From assembly GCA_965603205.1 (NCBI GenBank), contig CBFDCC010000006.1, positions 193,313 through 257,312 of the forward strand: a stretch of DNA of 64,000 nt, in the 5' to 3' direction. The translations under genes and the position numbers were made by a program. The DNA comes from Temperatibacter sp965603205. GTDB lineage: Bacteria; Pseudomonadota; Alphaproteobacteria; Sphingomonadales; Kordiimonadaceae. Positions within the stretch are counted from its first letter, which is position 1; every line of letters begins with the position of its first letter. The notes under the pieces are model-generated. The model ran no database searches. It had not been told where the DNA came from and worked only from the letters and a program-made list of their open reading frames with translations. This document shows, one piece after another, positions 41,207 through 50,211 of this stretch.

Positions 41207-41850
41207 GCCATTAATCCAAGCTCAACAGATAGAATGGTTAAAATATCACCAGAAACTTCATCAATAGTTTTGCTGGCATCAATAACCTTGCATCGTTCAG
41301 GTTCTGCGGCTGCGATATCTAGAAATGCCTTTGCCAGTGTCTGATGGAAGCTATCCCCCATACGCTCAAATCTATCTTCGCCACTGTCTATTGTTTCTTC
41401 GCGTTTTCCAGCGCGTTGCAGACCAATGTCAGTAGGTAAATTAAATATAAGCGTTAAATCGGGTTTAAGGTCGCCCAGTGCCAGTCTTTGCATATCACGC
41501 ACCGTTGATATGCCAACCCCCCTCCCTGCGCCCTGATAGGCTACTGTGCTATCGAAAAACCGATCGCAAATGACCCATTTACCTTCACGTAAGGCCGGTT
41601 CTATAATTTGGCTTACGTGTTCTGTGCGGGCCGCTGTCATCATTAGCGCCTCTGTCATGCCTGTCCAAGTATCTATATCACCCTTAACAAGCATGTCTCT
41701 GATACGTTCAGCACTTTGGCATCCACCAGGTTCTCTTGTTTGAACGCACTCAATGCCTTTTTTTTCTAATGCCCTAACAAGAACAGCAATTTGAGTGGAT
41801 TTACCAGCACCTTCACCGCCTTCAAAGGTTATAAATTTACCTCTAGTCAC
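41203..41850 (-). CDS. tmk: Thymidylate kinase
   Basis: Phosphorylates dTMP to dTDP. Seen: P-loop FEGGEGAGKSTQ, DR motif CDRFFDSTVAYQGAGRGV with the lid region, and LPTDIGLQR. I choose GTG at 41850 (protein MTRGKFITFEGG), one nucleotide after the dacA stop, with AAAGG upstream and the normal N-terminus. The frame extends to an ATG at 41883, which would overlap dacA by 32 nt. Confidence 0.92.
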   Translation of the reverse strand: MTRGKFITFEGGEGAGKSTQIAVLVRALEKKGIECVQTREPGGCQSAERIRDMLVKGDIDTWTGMTEALMMTAARTEHVSQIIEPALREGKWVICDRFFDSTVAYQGAGRGVGISTVRDMQRLALGDLKPDLTLIFNLPTDIGLQRAGKREETIDSGEDRFERMGDSFHQTLAKAFLDIAAAEPERCKVIDASKTIDEVSGDILTILSVELGLMA

Positions 41851-41851
41851 T

Positions 41852-43036
41852 TTAGTTGCCTTTAATTTCACCAGAAGAGCCAAATATTAAATATGAGATG
41901 GCAGCAGTGATTTTACCAAGTCCACCAACAGCGCTAGCATTATCCCCTGCATTCAGCGGAATGCGCATCTCAGTTTTATCAGGAATTTCAATAATCAATT
42001 CACCTACGGGCTGACCCTTTTTAAGGGGCGCAGGAATTGGGTTCATAAACTCAACAGATACCTTCATCTGAGAGCGCTGACGGCGCGAAAGAGTTAACTT
42101 TACATCCTCAGCCACGACAAGCGGTACCGAGGCTACATCGCCAAGCCAAACTTCTGCTGTATCAACCTTTTCACCTGCGCGAAATAATGGATAATAATTG
42201 AAATTACGGAACCCATATTGCATGAGGCGTGAGCTTTCACGGTTTCTTGCATTCTTAGACGGTAAACCACCCAGCACAACAACAACACGACGATCATCAC
42301 GTATTGCAGAGCCCACGATACCATATTTATTCTGGTCAGGTAGTCCGCCAGTTTTAAGGCCATCAGCGCCTGCAAACCGTCCAAGCATAGGATTACGGTT
42401 ATAACGGTTAGCTGTGAAGTTTTTATATAAAAATTCGCGTTCGTCAAACATAGGATACATATCAGGAAAATCTGTTGTTAAATGTTTAGCGAGTGTTGCA
42501 AGGTCGCGAGCCGTCATATAATGGTTTTCTTCGGGCCAGCCATTAGTATTTGTAAAATGACTGCCATTCATACCCAATTCTGTTGCTTTCGCGTTCATCC
42601 ATTCAATAAAAGTATCAGATGACCCTGCCATATGCTCAGCCAGTACAAAACAAGCATCATTGCCTGAGAGGACGATTATACCTTTTAGAAGTTGCTCAAC
42701 GGTCACTTTATCCCGAGCATTAAGGAACATCGTAGATCCTTTGCCGCGCCATTGTCGCCATGCCTCATCGGATACCGTGACCTCGTCGGATAGATTAACG
42801 GTGCCGTGTTTAATAGCATCAAAAGCTAAGTAAACGGTCATTAATTTACTCATGGACGCAGGTGCAAAGGCAGTATCGGCATCCTTTTCAAACAAAATGT
42901 CACCACTATTAATATCAAGAATCACCGCATGATCTGCTGATGTTGCCATCGTCTGCGCTTGTGCATTGAATGACATTTGAAGCAATAGAGCTAAAGTTAG
43001 CAATGAAAACTGAACGAAGTGTTTGATTAAATTCAT
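41852..43036 (-). CDS. dacA: D-alanyl-D-alanine carboxypeptidase (PBP5/6 type)
   Basis: Periplasmic enzyme trimming peptidoglycan stem peptides. Seen: signal peptide ending AQA, active-site Ser61-x-x-Lys64 (ASMSKL), SGN at 124-126, KTGG from 227, and a C-terminal PBP5-type domain. 394 aa. Confidence 0.93.
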   Translation of the reverse strand: MNLIKHFVQFSLLTLALLLQMSFNAQAQTMATSADHAVILDINSGDILFEKDADTAFAPASMSKLMTVYLAFDAIKHGTVNLSDEVTVSDEAWRQWRGKGSTMFLNARDKVTVEQLLKGIIVLSGNDACFVLAEHMAGSSDTFIEWMNAKATELGMNGSHFTNTNGWPEENHYMTARDLATLAKHLTTDFPDMYPMFDEREFLYKNFTANRYNRNPMLGRFAGADGLKTGGLPDQNKYGIVGSAIRDDRRVVVVLGGLPSKNARNRESSRLMQYGFRNFNYYPLFRAGEKVDTAEVWLGDVASVPLVVAEDVKLTLSRRQRSQMKVSVEFMNPIPAPLKKGQPVGELIIEIPDKTEMRIPLNAGDNASAVGGLGKITAAISYLIFGSSGEIKGN

Positions 43037-43060
43037 TTATTTGCCTATTTAAAAAGTTAT

Positions 43061-43837
43061 TTAGTGTATTAAATCGGATGTAACTCGTGCGTCGTGAAAG
43101 CCGCGTGACACGATTGTATCTAAAATGCGTTCGGCTATATTACGACTATTAAACGGTCCAACGCGAACGCGATAGTATTTTGTTCCATTAATTGACGTTT
43201 TTTGTATTTTCGCTTCTGTGCCTTTACGGTTTGCTGCCCCTACCACCTCTGTTGCCGTTACATGTGATGCGTAAGCTCCTAGCTGCACGTAGTGACCGGC
43301 TTTTTCTTCCTTGATGATATTCTTTACATAGCCATAGGGTTTTTGACGTAGATTACCATCACTGTCAACGGCTTGAACGCGGACTTTTGTCTTTCCTTTA
43401 TCTAGGAAGCCAAGGATTTGGGCACCGCGACGGGAGACATCAATAACTCTAGTTCCCACATAAGGTCCACGATCATTAACGCGCAATATAATTGAACGCC
43501 CATTTTCCAGATTGCTGACCTTTACATGAGTTGGCATCGCTAGTGTTTTATGGGCTGCGGTTAAGGCATTCATATTAAATGTTTCGCCGTTAGCAGTTTT
43601 CTTGCCGTGAAAATTAGGTCCATACCAAGAAGCAACGCCTACTTCGTCATAATAGGGTTGATGCGATGGGTAATACCACTGCCCTGCAATCTTATAAGGT
43701 TTACCAATTTTAACGTTACCACCTTGCTCGCTGTCGTATGTCGGTAAATTGGGTGGTAATCGCTTTGTAGGGCTGCCTGAGCAGGCAGCTAAGGCAAATG
43801 TCACAGAGACCATAATGAGAAGGCGAAAACCTATCAT
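43061..43837 (-). CDS. rlpA: Septal ring lytic transglycosylase RlpA, lipoprotein
   Basis: Seen: lipobox LAACSG, double-psi beta-barrel domain (EVGVASWYGPNFHGKKTANGE ... HVKVSNLENGRSIILRVNDRGP) and a C-terminal SPOR domain (YVQLGAYASH, YYRVRVGPF) that targets denuded septal glycans. 258 aa. Overlaps mltB by 4 nt. Confidence 0.92.
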   Translation of the reverse strand: MIGFRLLIMVSVTFALAACSGSPTKRLPPNLPTYDSEQGGNVKIGKPYKIAGQWYYPSHQPYYDEVGVASWYGPNFHGKKTANGETFNMNALTAAHKTLAMPTHVKVSNLENGRSIILRVNDRGPYVGTRVIDVSRRGAQILGFLDKGKTKVRVQAVDSDGNLRQKPYGYVKNIIKEEKAGHYVQLGAYASHVTATEVVGAANRKGTEAKIQKTSINGTKYYRVRVGPFNSRNIAERILDTIVSRGFHDARVTSDLIH

Positions 43838-44913
43838 TGTGCTGCCTCCTGGCCTGATGTGTATGTTATCCTAGTCAGTTGATTGGAATTAGCCTGAATT
43901 ACATCAGATAACATACCAACGCCTAGCGCATATTTAAAGGAAGGGTTATAGCGCATAATAACACAGAAATTTCCATAAACGAGATAACCTTGATTGTCGC
44001 CTTTATCGCCAACGACAAGCGCAGCATTTAAGCTAACATCTGGTAGGTCGCTACCATCCACTCTTCTAACACCAATGGCTTGCCACTCGCTAAGAGAACG
44101 CCAGCCTCCTAGGCTTTTGTATCGTTTACAAGTCGCAGGTGGTAGCGCCCCATCCTCTTGTTTACCAACGAGTATAGTCTCTGCGCCTTTTGGTAGATTA
44201 ACTTTACGGCCCCATGTCTGATGATTATTCCAACCATGACGCTTTAGGTAATATGCAATCGAGGCAAAAACATCCGACTTGTTATTCCATATATCTTTTT
44301 GACCATCACCATCAAAATCTTGGGCGTATTGTATATAGTTTGCAGGCATGAATTGGCTTTGGCCCATTGCGCCCGCCCAAGACCCCTTCATCATTTCATA
44401 GGTTGCTTCACCATTTTGAATGATTTTAAGGGCGTTAAATATTTCACGACGAAATCTAGCGGCGCGTCTTGGGTTATACGCTAGTGTCGTTAGTGCCTGA
44501 AAGACTGACTGGGTCATCTCATAGGTGCCATAATTTGATTCTATTCCCCAAATGGCGGCAATGAAACGTTTCTGAACCTCATAAGCTTCCTCAACAGCAT
44601 TAAAAGTATTGGCTTCATTGTGTAACTCACGCCCGCCTTTCTCTTTGCGCCAATCGCTAAGTCGTGCGCGTAGGTATCGTGTATATGTTTGCTTGAATTC
44701 AGGTTGATTATTATCTTGTTTGATAATTTTAGGCGCTGGGGCGGTAATATTGGAAAAAGCTGTATTAACCAGCTCTTTAGAATAGCCTTTTTCTATAGCC
44801 TCTAGTTTTAATGCATCGAGCCACTGGTTAAAAGGGATTTGCCCATCCTGAGCATGGGATGCGAACCCACTAATGACGATTGCTATCAAACTCATTATGT
44901 ACCGTATATTCAC
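43834..44913 (-). CDS. Lytic murein transglycosylase, MltB family
   Basis: Cleaves glycan strands. Seen: AIWGIESNYGTYE with catalytic Glu, GSWAGAMGQSQFMPANY, and DFDGDGQKDIWNNKSDVFASIAYYL. A signal peptide (MSLIAIVISGFASHAQ) is visible. I place the start at GTG 44913, preceded by AAGGAAAAG; the frame extends to an ATG at 44937. In an rlpA-dacA-tmk-holB cluster devoted to cell wall and replication. Confidence 0.88.
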   Translation of the reverse strand: MNIRYIMSLIAIVISGFASHAQDGQIPFNQWLDALKLEAIEKGYSKELVNTAFSNITAPAPKIIKQDNNQPEFKQTYTRYLRARLSDWRKEKGGRELHNEANTFNAVEEAYEVQKRFIAAIWGIESNYGTYEMTQSVFQALTTLAYNPRRAARFRREIFNALKIIQNGEATYEMMKGSWAGAMGQSQFMPANYIQYAQDFDGDGQKDIWNNKSDVFASIAYYLKRHGWNNHQTWGRKVNLPKGAETILVGKQEDGALPPATCKRYKSLGGWRSLSEWQAIGVRRVDGSDLPDVSLNAALVVGDKGDNQGYLVYGNFCVIMRYNPSFKYALGVGMLSDVIQANSNQLTRITYTSGQEAAQ

Positions 44914-45006
44914 TATGACTCTTTTCCTTATAAGCATTAAAATAATTCATACACCTTTATGCAGTGCACAATGTGGCATGACAAGGGCTTCAAGGAGAAT
45001 AATCAT

Positions 45007-45042
45007 AAAAAACGCCCCGGAACGTTAATTCCGAGGCGTTTT
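45007..45042. terminator. Bidirectional terminator after tRNA-Lys
   Basis: AAAACGCC-C-CGGAA / TTCCG-A-GGCGTTTT with a 6-nt loop. Serves the leftward tRNA-Lys; nothing on the plus strand needs it. Confidence 0.8.
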
Positions 45043-45059
45043 GACCTAATGGTCTGAAA

Positions 45060-45135
45060 TGGTGAGCCCGACAAGATTCGAACTTGTGGCCAACTGATTA
45101 AAAGTCAGTTGCTCTACCAGCTGAGCTACGGGCCC
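45060..45135 (-). tRNA. tRNA-Lys (UUU)
   Basis: Minus-strand 76-nt cloverleaf: acceptor GGGCCCG pairs with CGGGCTC (one G.U), D-stem GCTC, anticodon loop with TTT, T-arm containing GTTCGAATC, and encoded CCA. Anticodon TTT reads AAA/AAG lysine codons. Confidence 0.97.
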
Positions 45136-45511
45136 TCACATATTCTGTCGTTGGGTCTGGTTTGTCCCCTTCGACGCGGTCTACATAGGGCTATCATTTC
45201 CTATGGTCAAGTAAAAGATGATACATAATTCTAAAAAAAACACAAAGCTTTTAGTTTCTGCCATTTTTACAGTAAATCTGTGGCCATTTTCTAAGAAAAT
45301 AATCAAAAATGCGACAATAATATAGCCATGTTAAAACAGTTTTTGTCAATAATAGCAATGTTCGTAGTTTTTAGGGGTGATTCAGTTTTTGCCTAATCTG
45401 ATCATTATAAACATATAAATCCTCAGAATCTGGAAGATGCAGCTCACTCTACGCCTATTTTACGTTTAAAGATAAATTTCCAAATTTGCCCAAAGGTGCA
45501 TTTAGACTACA
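45136..45511. other. Intergenic region, no gene seen
   Basis: 376 nt between tRNA-Lys and tgt. AT-rich with several stop codons in all frames. It must hold the tRNA-Lys promoter. I see no conserved RNA or repeat. Confidence 0.6.
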
Positions 45512-46666
45512 TCAAAGTGGATCAATATCCCCTAGGGCGTATGTAGCCCTGAAATTATTTGCGTATTCTTTTAACGAACCAGCTGTAATTGCGTCACGTA
45601 ATTCTTGCATTAAATTTTGATAAAAACGTAAATTATGCCATGTGAGTAATATAGAGCCGAGCATCTCACCAGAGCGAATTAGATGGCCTATATAAGCCCG
45701 CGAGTATTGTGTACATGCGGGGCAGATACAAGTTTCGTCAATGGGACGATCATCGTCTCTATGACGGGCATTTTTCATATTGATTGAGCCGCGTCTAGTG
45801 AACCCTTGTCCTGTACGACCTGACCTAGTGGGCATCACACAGTCAAACATATCAATGCCGCGCTCTACTGCGCCAACAATATCATCTGGCTTACCAACGC
45901 CCATTAAATAACGTGGTGCATCTTGCGGCATTTTAGGCATTGTAAAATCTAATGTGTTGAACATCATCTCTTGGCCTTCACCAACAGCGAGGCCGCCAAT
46001 AGCGTAACCATCAAAACCTATGGCTGTTAAGGCGGCTATAGATTCTTCACGTAAGTTTTCGAAAACGCTGCCTTGGACAATACCAAATAGTGAGGCTATC
46101 TCGGCATGCTCACCACCGCTATCAAAGCCATCACGAGAGCGCTTAGCCCAGCGCATAGACAGTTCCATACTTTCACGTGCTACTTCTTCAGTGGCTGGAT
46201 AAGGAGTGCATTCATCAAATGACATAACAATATCAGAGCCCAATAAGCGCTGAATTTCCATGGAACGTTCTGGCGACATCATGTGCTTACTACCGTCAAT
46301 GTGAGAGCTGAACTCAACGCCCTCTTCTGTCATTTTACGCAGTTCGGATAAGGACATAACTTGAAAACCACCTGAATCTGTAAGAATAGGTTTATCCCAG
46401 TTCATAAATTTATGGAGACCACCAAGTTTTGCAATACGTTCCGCCGTTGGACGCAGCATAAGATGATACGTATTACCTAGAATGATGTCAGCGCCGAGGT
46501 CTTTAACATTTTCTGGCAGCATACCTTTAACCGTACCAGCGGTTCCAACTGGCATGAAGGCTGGCGTGCGTATGGTTCCACGCTTCATCTCTATCTCGCC
46601 AACACGCGCCATGCCATCTGTTGCATGGACGGTATATTTAAAACGTTCTCTGCTATTATCGATCAT
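45512..46666 (-). CDS. tgt: tRNA-guanine transglycosylase
   Basis: Exchanges the wobble guanine for preQ1 in GUN-anticodon tRNAs. Seen: catalytic TDSGGFQVMSL, second catalytic Asp in MFDCVMPTRSGR, and zinc site CICPACTQYSRAYIGHL. 384 aa. Lies 2 nt downstream of queA. Confidence 0.96.
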   Translation of the reverse strand: MIDNSRERFKYTVHATDGMARVGEIEMKRGTIRTPAFMPVGTAGTVKGMLPENVKDLGADIILGNTYHLMLRPTAERIAKLGGLHKFMNWDKPILTDSGGFQVMSLSELRKMTEEGVEFSSHIDGSKHMMSPERSMEIQRLLGSDIVMSFDECTPYPATEEVARESMELSMRWAKRSRDGFDSGGEHAEIASLFGIVQGSVFENLREESIAALTAIGFDGYAIGGLAVGEGQEMMFNTLDFTMPKMPQDAPRYLMGVGKPDDIVGAVERGIDMFDCVMPTRSGRTGQGFTRRGSINMKNARHRDDDRPIDETCICPACTQYSRAYIGHLIRSGEMLGSILLTWHNLRFYQNLMQELRDAITAGSLKEYANNFRATYALGDIDPL

Positions 46667-46668
46667 TC

Positions 46669-47718
46669 TTAGGTCACATTCTTAAAAAGTAAGGATCCAT
46701 CACCATAGGAATAGAAACGATATCCCTCATCAATGGCCGTATCATAGGCATGTTTCATTACATCCATGCCAGCAAAGGCACAGACTAACATAAATAAAGT
46801 AGATTTGGGCAGGTGGAAGTTGGTCATTAAAATATCAACGGCCTTAAATCTATAACCCGGCGTAATAAAAATATCAGTGGCATCATTATAGGGCTGCACA
46901 GTACCATCATCATCAGTAGCGCTCTCAAGCACTCTTAGGCTAGTCGTACCAACAGCAATGATGCGACCCCCATTAGCACGCGCCTTATTTAATGCATTAG
47001 CTGTTTCTTTGCTAATCTCACCTATTTCGCTATGCATCTTATGATCATTGGTATTATCCACCTTCACAGGCAGGAATGTCCCTGCCCCCACATGCAGTGT
47101 CACATTAACGCATTTAATACCTTTATCCTTAAGGCTTTGCATAATATTAGGGGTGAAATGCAATCCTGCGGTTGGAGCAGCTACGGCTCCATCTTTTTTG
47201 GCAAATAACGTTTGGTAATCAGATTTATCTTTCTCATCAACAGCGCGCTGTGCGGCAATATAGGGCGGCAAGGGCATAACGCCGTGTGCCTCTAATGCCT
47301 CTGTCATAGTGTCATCTTCGATTTTAAAGTTGATTAGGCGCTCACCAGCATCACCGAGATCAAGCACCTCTGCGTCAAGGCCATCAAAATTTAATATATC
47401 ACCAACCCGACATTTCTTAGCGGGTTTAGCAAAAACCCACCACGATGTGGGGCTTTCCCGCTTATGCAGCGTGATTTCCATCTTGGCTTCACCGCGCTTG
47501 CCGCTCAATCGAGCAGGGATAACCCTTGTATCGTTAAAAACAAGGATGTCTTCACTATTAAGATGGTCACTAAGCTTTGCTACAGTGTCATGTGATAAGA
47601 TATCATCCTCAGCATGATCAGGATGAACAACAAGCATACGCGCGCTGTCACGCGGGCTTGCAGGCCTTAGCGCGATATTGTCATTAGGTAAGATAAAGTC
47701 AAATAATTCTACGTCCAT
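46669..47718 (-). CDS. queA: S-adenosylmethionine:tRNA ribosyltransferase-isomerase
   Basis: Next queuosine step after Tgt. Seen: VFNDTRVIPARLSG, GAVAAPTAGLHFT, TLHVGAGTFLPV and NFHLPKSTLFMLV, all family signatures. 349 aa. First gene of queA-tgt. Confidence 0.96.
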   Translation of the reverse strand: MDVELFDFILPNDNIALRPASPRDSARMLVVHPDHAEDDILSHDTVAKLSDHLNSEDILVFNDTRVIPARLSGKRGEAKMEITLHKRESPTSWWVFAKPAKKCRVGDILNFDGLDAEVLDLGDAGERLINFKIEDDTMTEALEAHGVMPLPPYIAAQRAVDEKDKSDYQTLFAKKDGAVAAPTAGLHFTPNIMQSLKDKGIKCVNVTLHVGAGTFLPVKVDNTNDHKMHSEIGEISKETANALNKARANGGRIIAVGTTSLRVLESATDDDGTVQPYNDATDIFITPGYRFKAVDILMTNFHLPKSTLFMLVCAFAGMDVMKHAYDTAIDEGYRFYSYGDGSLLFKNVT

Positions 47719-47755
47719 GGCGGGGCTTGTATATGACTAGCAACATCAAGACAAG

Positions 47756-47783
47756 AAAAAGGACACTCTAAGGTGTCCTTTTT
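47756..47783. terminator. Terminator after the ppiB-like gene
   Basis: AAAAAGGACAC / GTGTCCTTTTTT stem with a short loop, symmetric, between the 3' end of the leftward cyclophilin gene and the start of queA. Confidence 0.85.
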
Positions 47784-47791
47784 TACTATTT

Positions 47792-48253
47792 TTAAACGTC
47801 TGCAGCTACTTTTATGCTGACAATCGCACCTGGTTCACGCGGAGGTTCACCCTTTGGCAGTGAGTCTACGTGATCCATGCCATCAGTCACTTCACCCCAT
47901 GCGGTATACTGATTATCTAAGAAACGAGCATCATTCAAGCAAATGAAAAACTGGCTGTCCGCACTATCAGGCATTTGACTACGGGCCATAGAGCATATAC
48001 CTCGTACATGCGGAGTATCATTAAATTCAGCGGCCATTTTTTGGCCACTACCACTCATGCCAGTACCTGTAGGGTCGCCGCCTTGAGCCATAAAGCCATC
48101 AATAACGCGGTGAAATACCACGCCATCATAAAAACCTTCACGGGCTAGTTCTTTGATGCGGGCACAGTGATTAGGTGCAACGTCAGGCTTTAGCTCAATC
48201 GTTACACGGCCTGTTGCTAATTCTAAATATAGTGTATTTTCAAGATCAGACAT
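47792..48253 (-). CDS. ppiB: Cytoplasmic peptidyl-prolyl isomerase (cyclophilin B type)
   Basis: Cyclophilin fold: FHRVIDGFMAQGGDPTGTG, SMARSQMPDSADSQFFI and DNQYTAWGEV. 153 aa, no signal peptide. Paired with a secreted paralogue upstream (48279-48887). Confidence 0.93.
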   Translation of the reverse strand: MSDLENTLYLELATGRVTIELKPDVAPNHCARIKELAREGFYDGVVFHRVIDGFMAQGGDPTGTGMSGSGQKMAAEFNDTPHVRGICSMARSQMPDSADSQFFICLNDARFLDNQYTAWGEVTDGMDHVDSLPKGEPPREPGAIVSIKVAADV

Positions 48254-48278
48254 GTCTGTAACTCCTATAAATTAATAG

Positions 48279-48887
48279 TTATTTTATTGTTTTCAATGTA
48301 TTTTTCCAGTCAGCTATTTGTGATGCAACACGAACACTGACCATTTTTCCTGGATTTTTAGCTGGCTCACCTAATGGAATTGAATCAACATGATCCATTC
48401 CTACGATTACGCGTCCCCATACTGTATAGTTACTATCAAGTGATGCAGCCCGTGATAAACAGATGAAAAATTGACTGTCGCCACTATCTGGATCACCAGC
48501 TCGCGCCATAGAGGCTGTACCTCTTAGATGAGGTACTTTATTAAACTCAGCTTTTAAATTATAACCACTGCCGCCAGTACCGTTGCCATCAGGGTCACCT
48601 GTTTGTGCCATGAAGCCATCTATAACGCGGTGAAAGATAATCCCATCATAAAAACCTTTACCTGCTAGCTCTGATATACGTGCTACATGTTTAGGTGCCA
48701 CATCGGGACGCATTAAGATAACAACCTTGCCATGATCAGCATCACCCAACTCAGAGGCAGGAGAATCCACCTCAATTATTAGTAAGTTTTCAGGCTTAAA
48801 CATCGCCAAGTCAACTGCAGTAGCTTGAAGTGAAAGGGCAAAAAAAGTGACCACTGACACCATAAGTATTTTCAAGTATTTAGTCAT
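48279..48887 (-). CDS. Secreted peptidyl-prolyl isomerase (cyclophilin A type)
   Basis: Signal peptide (ILMVSVVTFFALSLQATA), then the cyclophilin core FHRVIDGFMAQTGDPDGNG, SMARAGDPDSGDSQFFI, DSNYTVWGRV. 202 aa. Tandem with the cytoplasmic cyclophilin; periplasmic folding helper. Confidence 0.92.
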   Translation of the reverse strand: MTKYLKILMVSVVTFFALSLQATAVDLAMFKPENLLIIEVDSPASELGDADHGKVVILMRPDVAPKHVARISELAGKGFYDGIIFHRVIDGFMAQTGDPDGNGTGGSGYNLKAEFNKVPHLRGTASMARAGDPDSGDSQFFICLSRAASLDSNYTVWGRVIVGMDHVDSIPLGEPAKNPGKMVSVRVASQIADWKNTLKTIK

Positions 48888-48899
48888 ATATTCAAAGCC

Positions 48900-49409
48900 T
48901 TATAATATTTCTTTAAATCGGTCAAAGACCTCATTTTTAATTTTATCTGATACGAATGGTGTTATGTCCCCGCCATATTTAGCGACCTCTTTAACTAGCT
49001 TAGAAGCGATGGTTTGATATTTAGGGTCAGCCATCAAAAACACCGTATCAATGTCTTGGTTAAGTTGGTAATTCATACCAGTCATTTGGAATTCATATTC
49101 AAAGTCCGCAACCGCGCGCAGACCACGAATAATTACACTTGCCCCAATTCGATCTGCAAAATGTACGAGTAATTCATCAAAGGAAATAACCTCTAATTCT
49201 ACTCCAGCCTCAACAGCTAGAGGGAAACATTCGCGCGTGACCATTGCAACCCGCTCTTCTAAAGAAAATAGCGGGTTCTTACTAGGGTTTGTAGCAACGC
49301 CAATAATTAATTTATCAACGAGACGCAAGCCGCGTTTGATAATGTCCGTATGTCCATTGGTTATAGGGTCGAATGTCCCAGGATATAGTCCGATACGCTT
49401 ATTGCTCAC
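48900..49409 (-). CDS. coaD: Phosphopantetheine adenylyltransferase
   Basis: Fourth step of coenzyme A synthesis. Seen: YPGTFDPITNGHTDII (HxGH motif), IIRGLRAVADFEYE, and TIASKLVKEVAKYGGDI near the end. 169 aa. Upstream of the cyclophilins on the same strand. Confidence 0.95.
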   Translation of the reverse strand: MSNKRIGLYPGTFDPITNGHTDIIKRGLRLVDKLIIGVATNPSKNPLFSLEERVAMVTRECFPLAVEAGVELEVISFDELLVHFADRIGASVIIRGLRAVADFEYEFQMTGMNYQLNQDIDTVFLMADPKYQTIASKLVKEVAKYGGDITPFVSDKIKNEVFDRFKEIL

Positions 49410-49534
49410 GCAGCATCCCCTAGCTATTGGATAAAATTTTATTAATTACTTGCTCAAAACCTTCTTAGCAGTAAAACTACAGAACCTAAATAACTATTTT
49501 CATACTTTCTAAATATATTAAGAAGAGCCAATCT

Positions 49535-50161
49535 ATGATTGATCCTATACTATTTTTCATGTTTATCGGCGCTACAATTGCGCTCGTAGTATCGCCTGGG
49601 CCAATTGTATCGATGATCATTGCCGAAACTCTTCGCTATGGGCCTGCACATGGCTATGCAATTGTGCTGGGGGCTTTAGTCTCTGGCATCATCTTTTTAA
49701 CCGTATACAGCCTAGGGGCTGTTTCTATATTTATGAATATCCCGGATCATATATTTGATTATATACGCTACGGCGGTGTTATCTTTCTTATATATTTAGC
49801 TATTGGAATGATCAGAAGTGATAAACCACAAGATGATGAGGCTATTTCAATTTCTGATGATAAAACACCTAGGAAAGCTTTCATTCATTCCTTCATCATA
49901 TCGACTTATAATCCAAAAACGATTTTATTCTTTGCTGCTTTTTTCCCTCAATTTATCAACCGTGATATGGATATATTGAACCAAACCATCATTATGAGCG
50001 TAGTCTTTCTGATTATAGCAGTAATAAGTGATTGCACATGGGTGCTGATAGCTAACAAGGCTAGAGTGTGGTTGGTTAAGAAAAACCTACAACAAAAAAT
50101 TGGTAGGGTGTCTGGCACCATATTACTTGCTGGTGCTTGTGTATTACTATTTATAAACTAA
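49535..50161 (+). CDS. LysE/RhtB family exporter
   Basis: Six-span amino-acid or metabolite exporter. Seen: PGPIVSMIIAETLRYGPAHGYAIVLGA near the N-terminus, the family GxxxG-type region, and FIISTYNPKTILFFAAFFPQF. 208 aa. Substrate cannot be told from sequence. Confidence 0.85.
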   Translation: MIDPILFFMFIGATIALVVSPGPIVSMIIAETLRYGPAHGYAIVLGALVSGIIFLTVYSLGAVSIFMNIPDHIFDYIRYGGVIFLIYLAIGMIRSDKPQDDEAISISDDKTPRKAFIHSFIISTYNPKTILFFAAFFPQFINRDMDILNQTIIMSVVFLIIAVISDCTWVLIANKARVWLVKKNLQQKIGRVSGTILLAGACVLLFIN

Positions 50162-50189
50162 AAGGGCCGCACTTAAGCGACCCTTTTGT
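50161..50189. terminator. Terminator between the LysE gene and gyrA
   Basis: AAAGGG-C-CGC / GCG-A-CCCTTTT with an ACTTAA loop, between two convergent genes; probably used from both sides. Confidence 0.75.
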
Positions 50190-50211
50190 AATTAGTTGTA
50201 TTTAGAAGTAT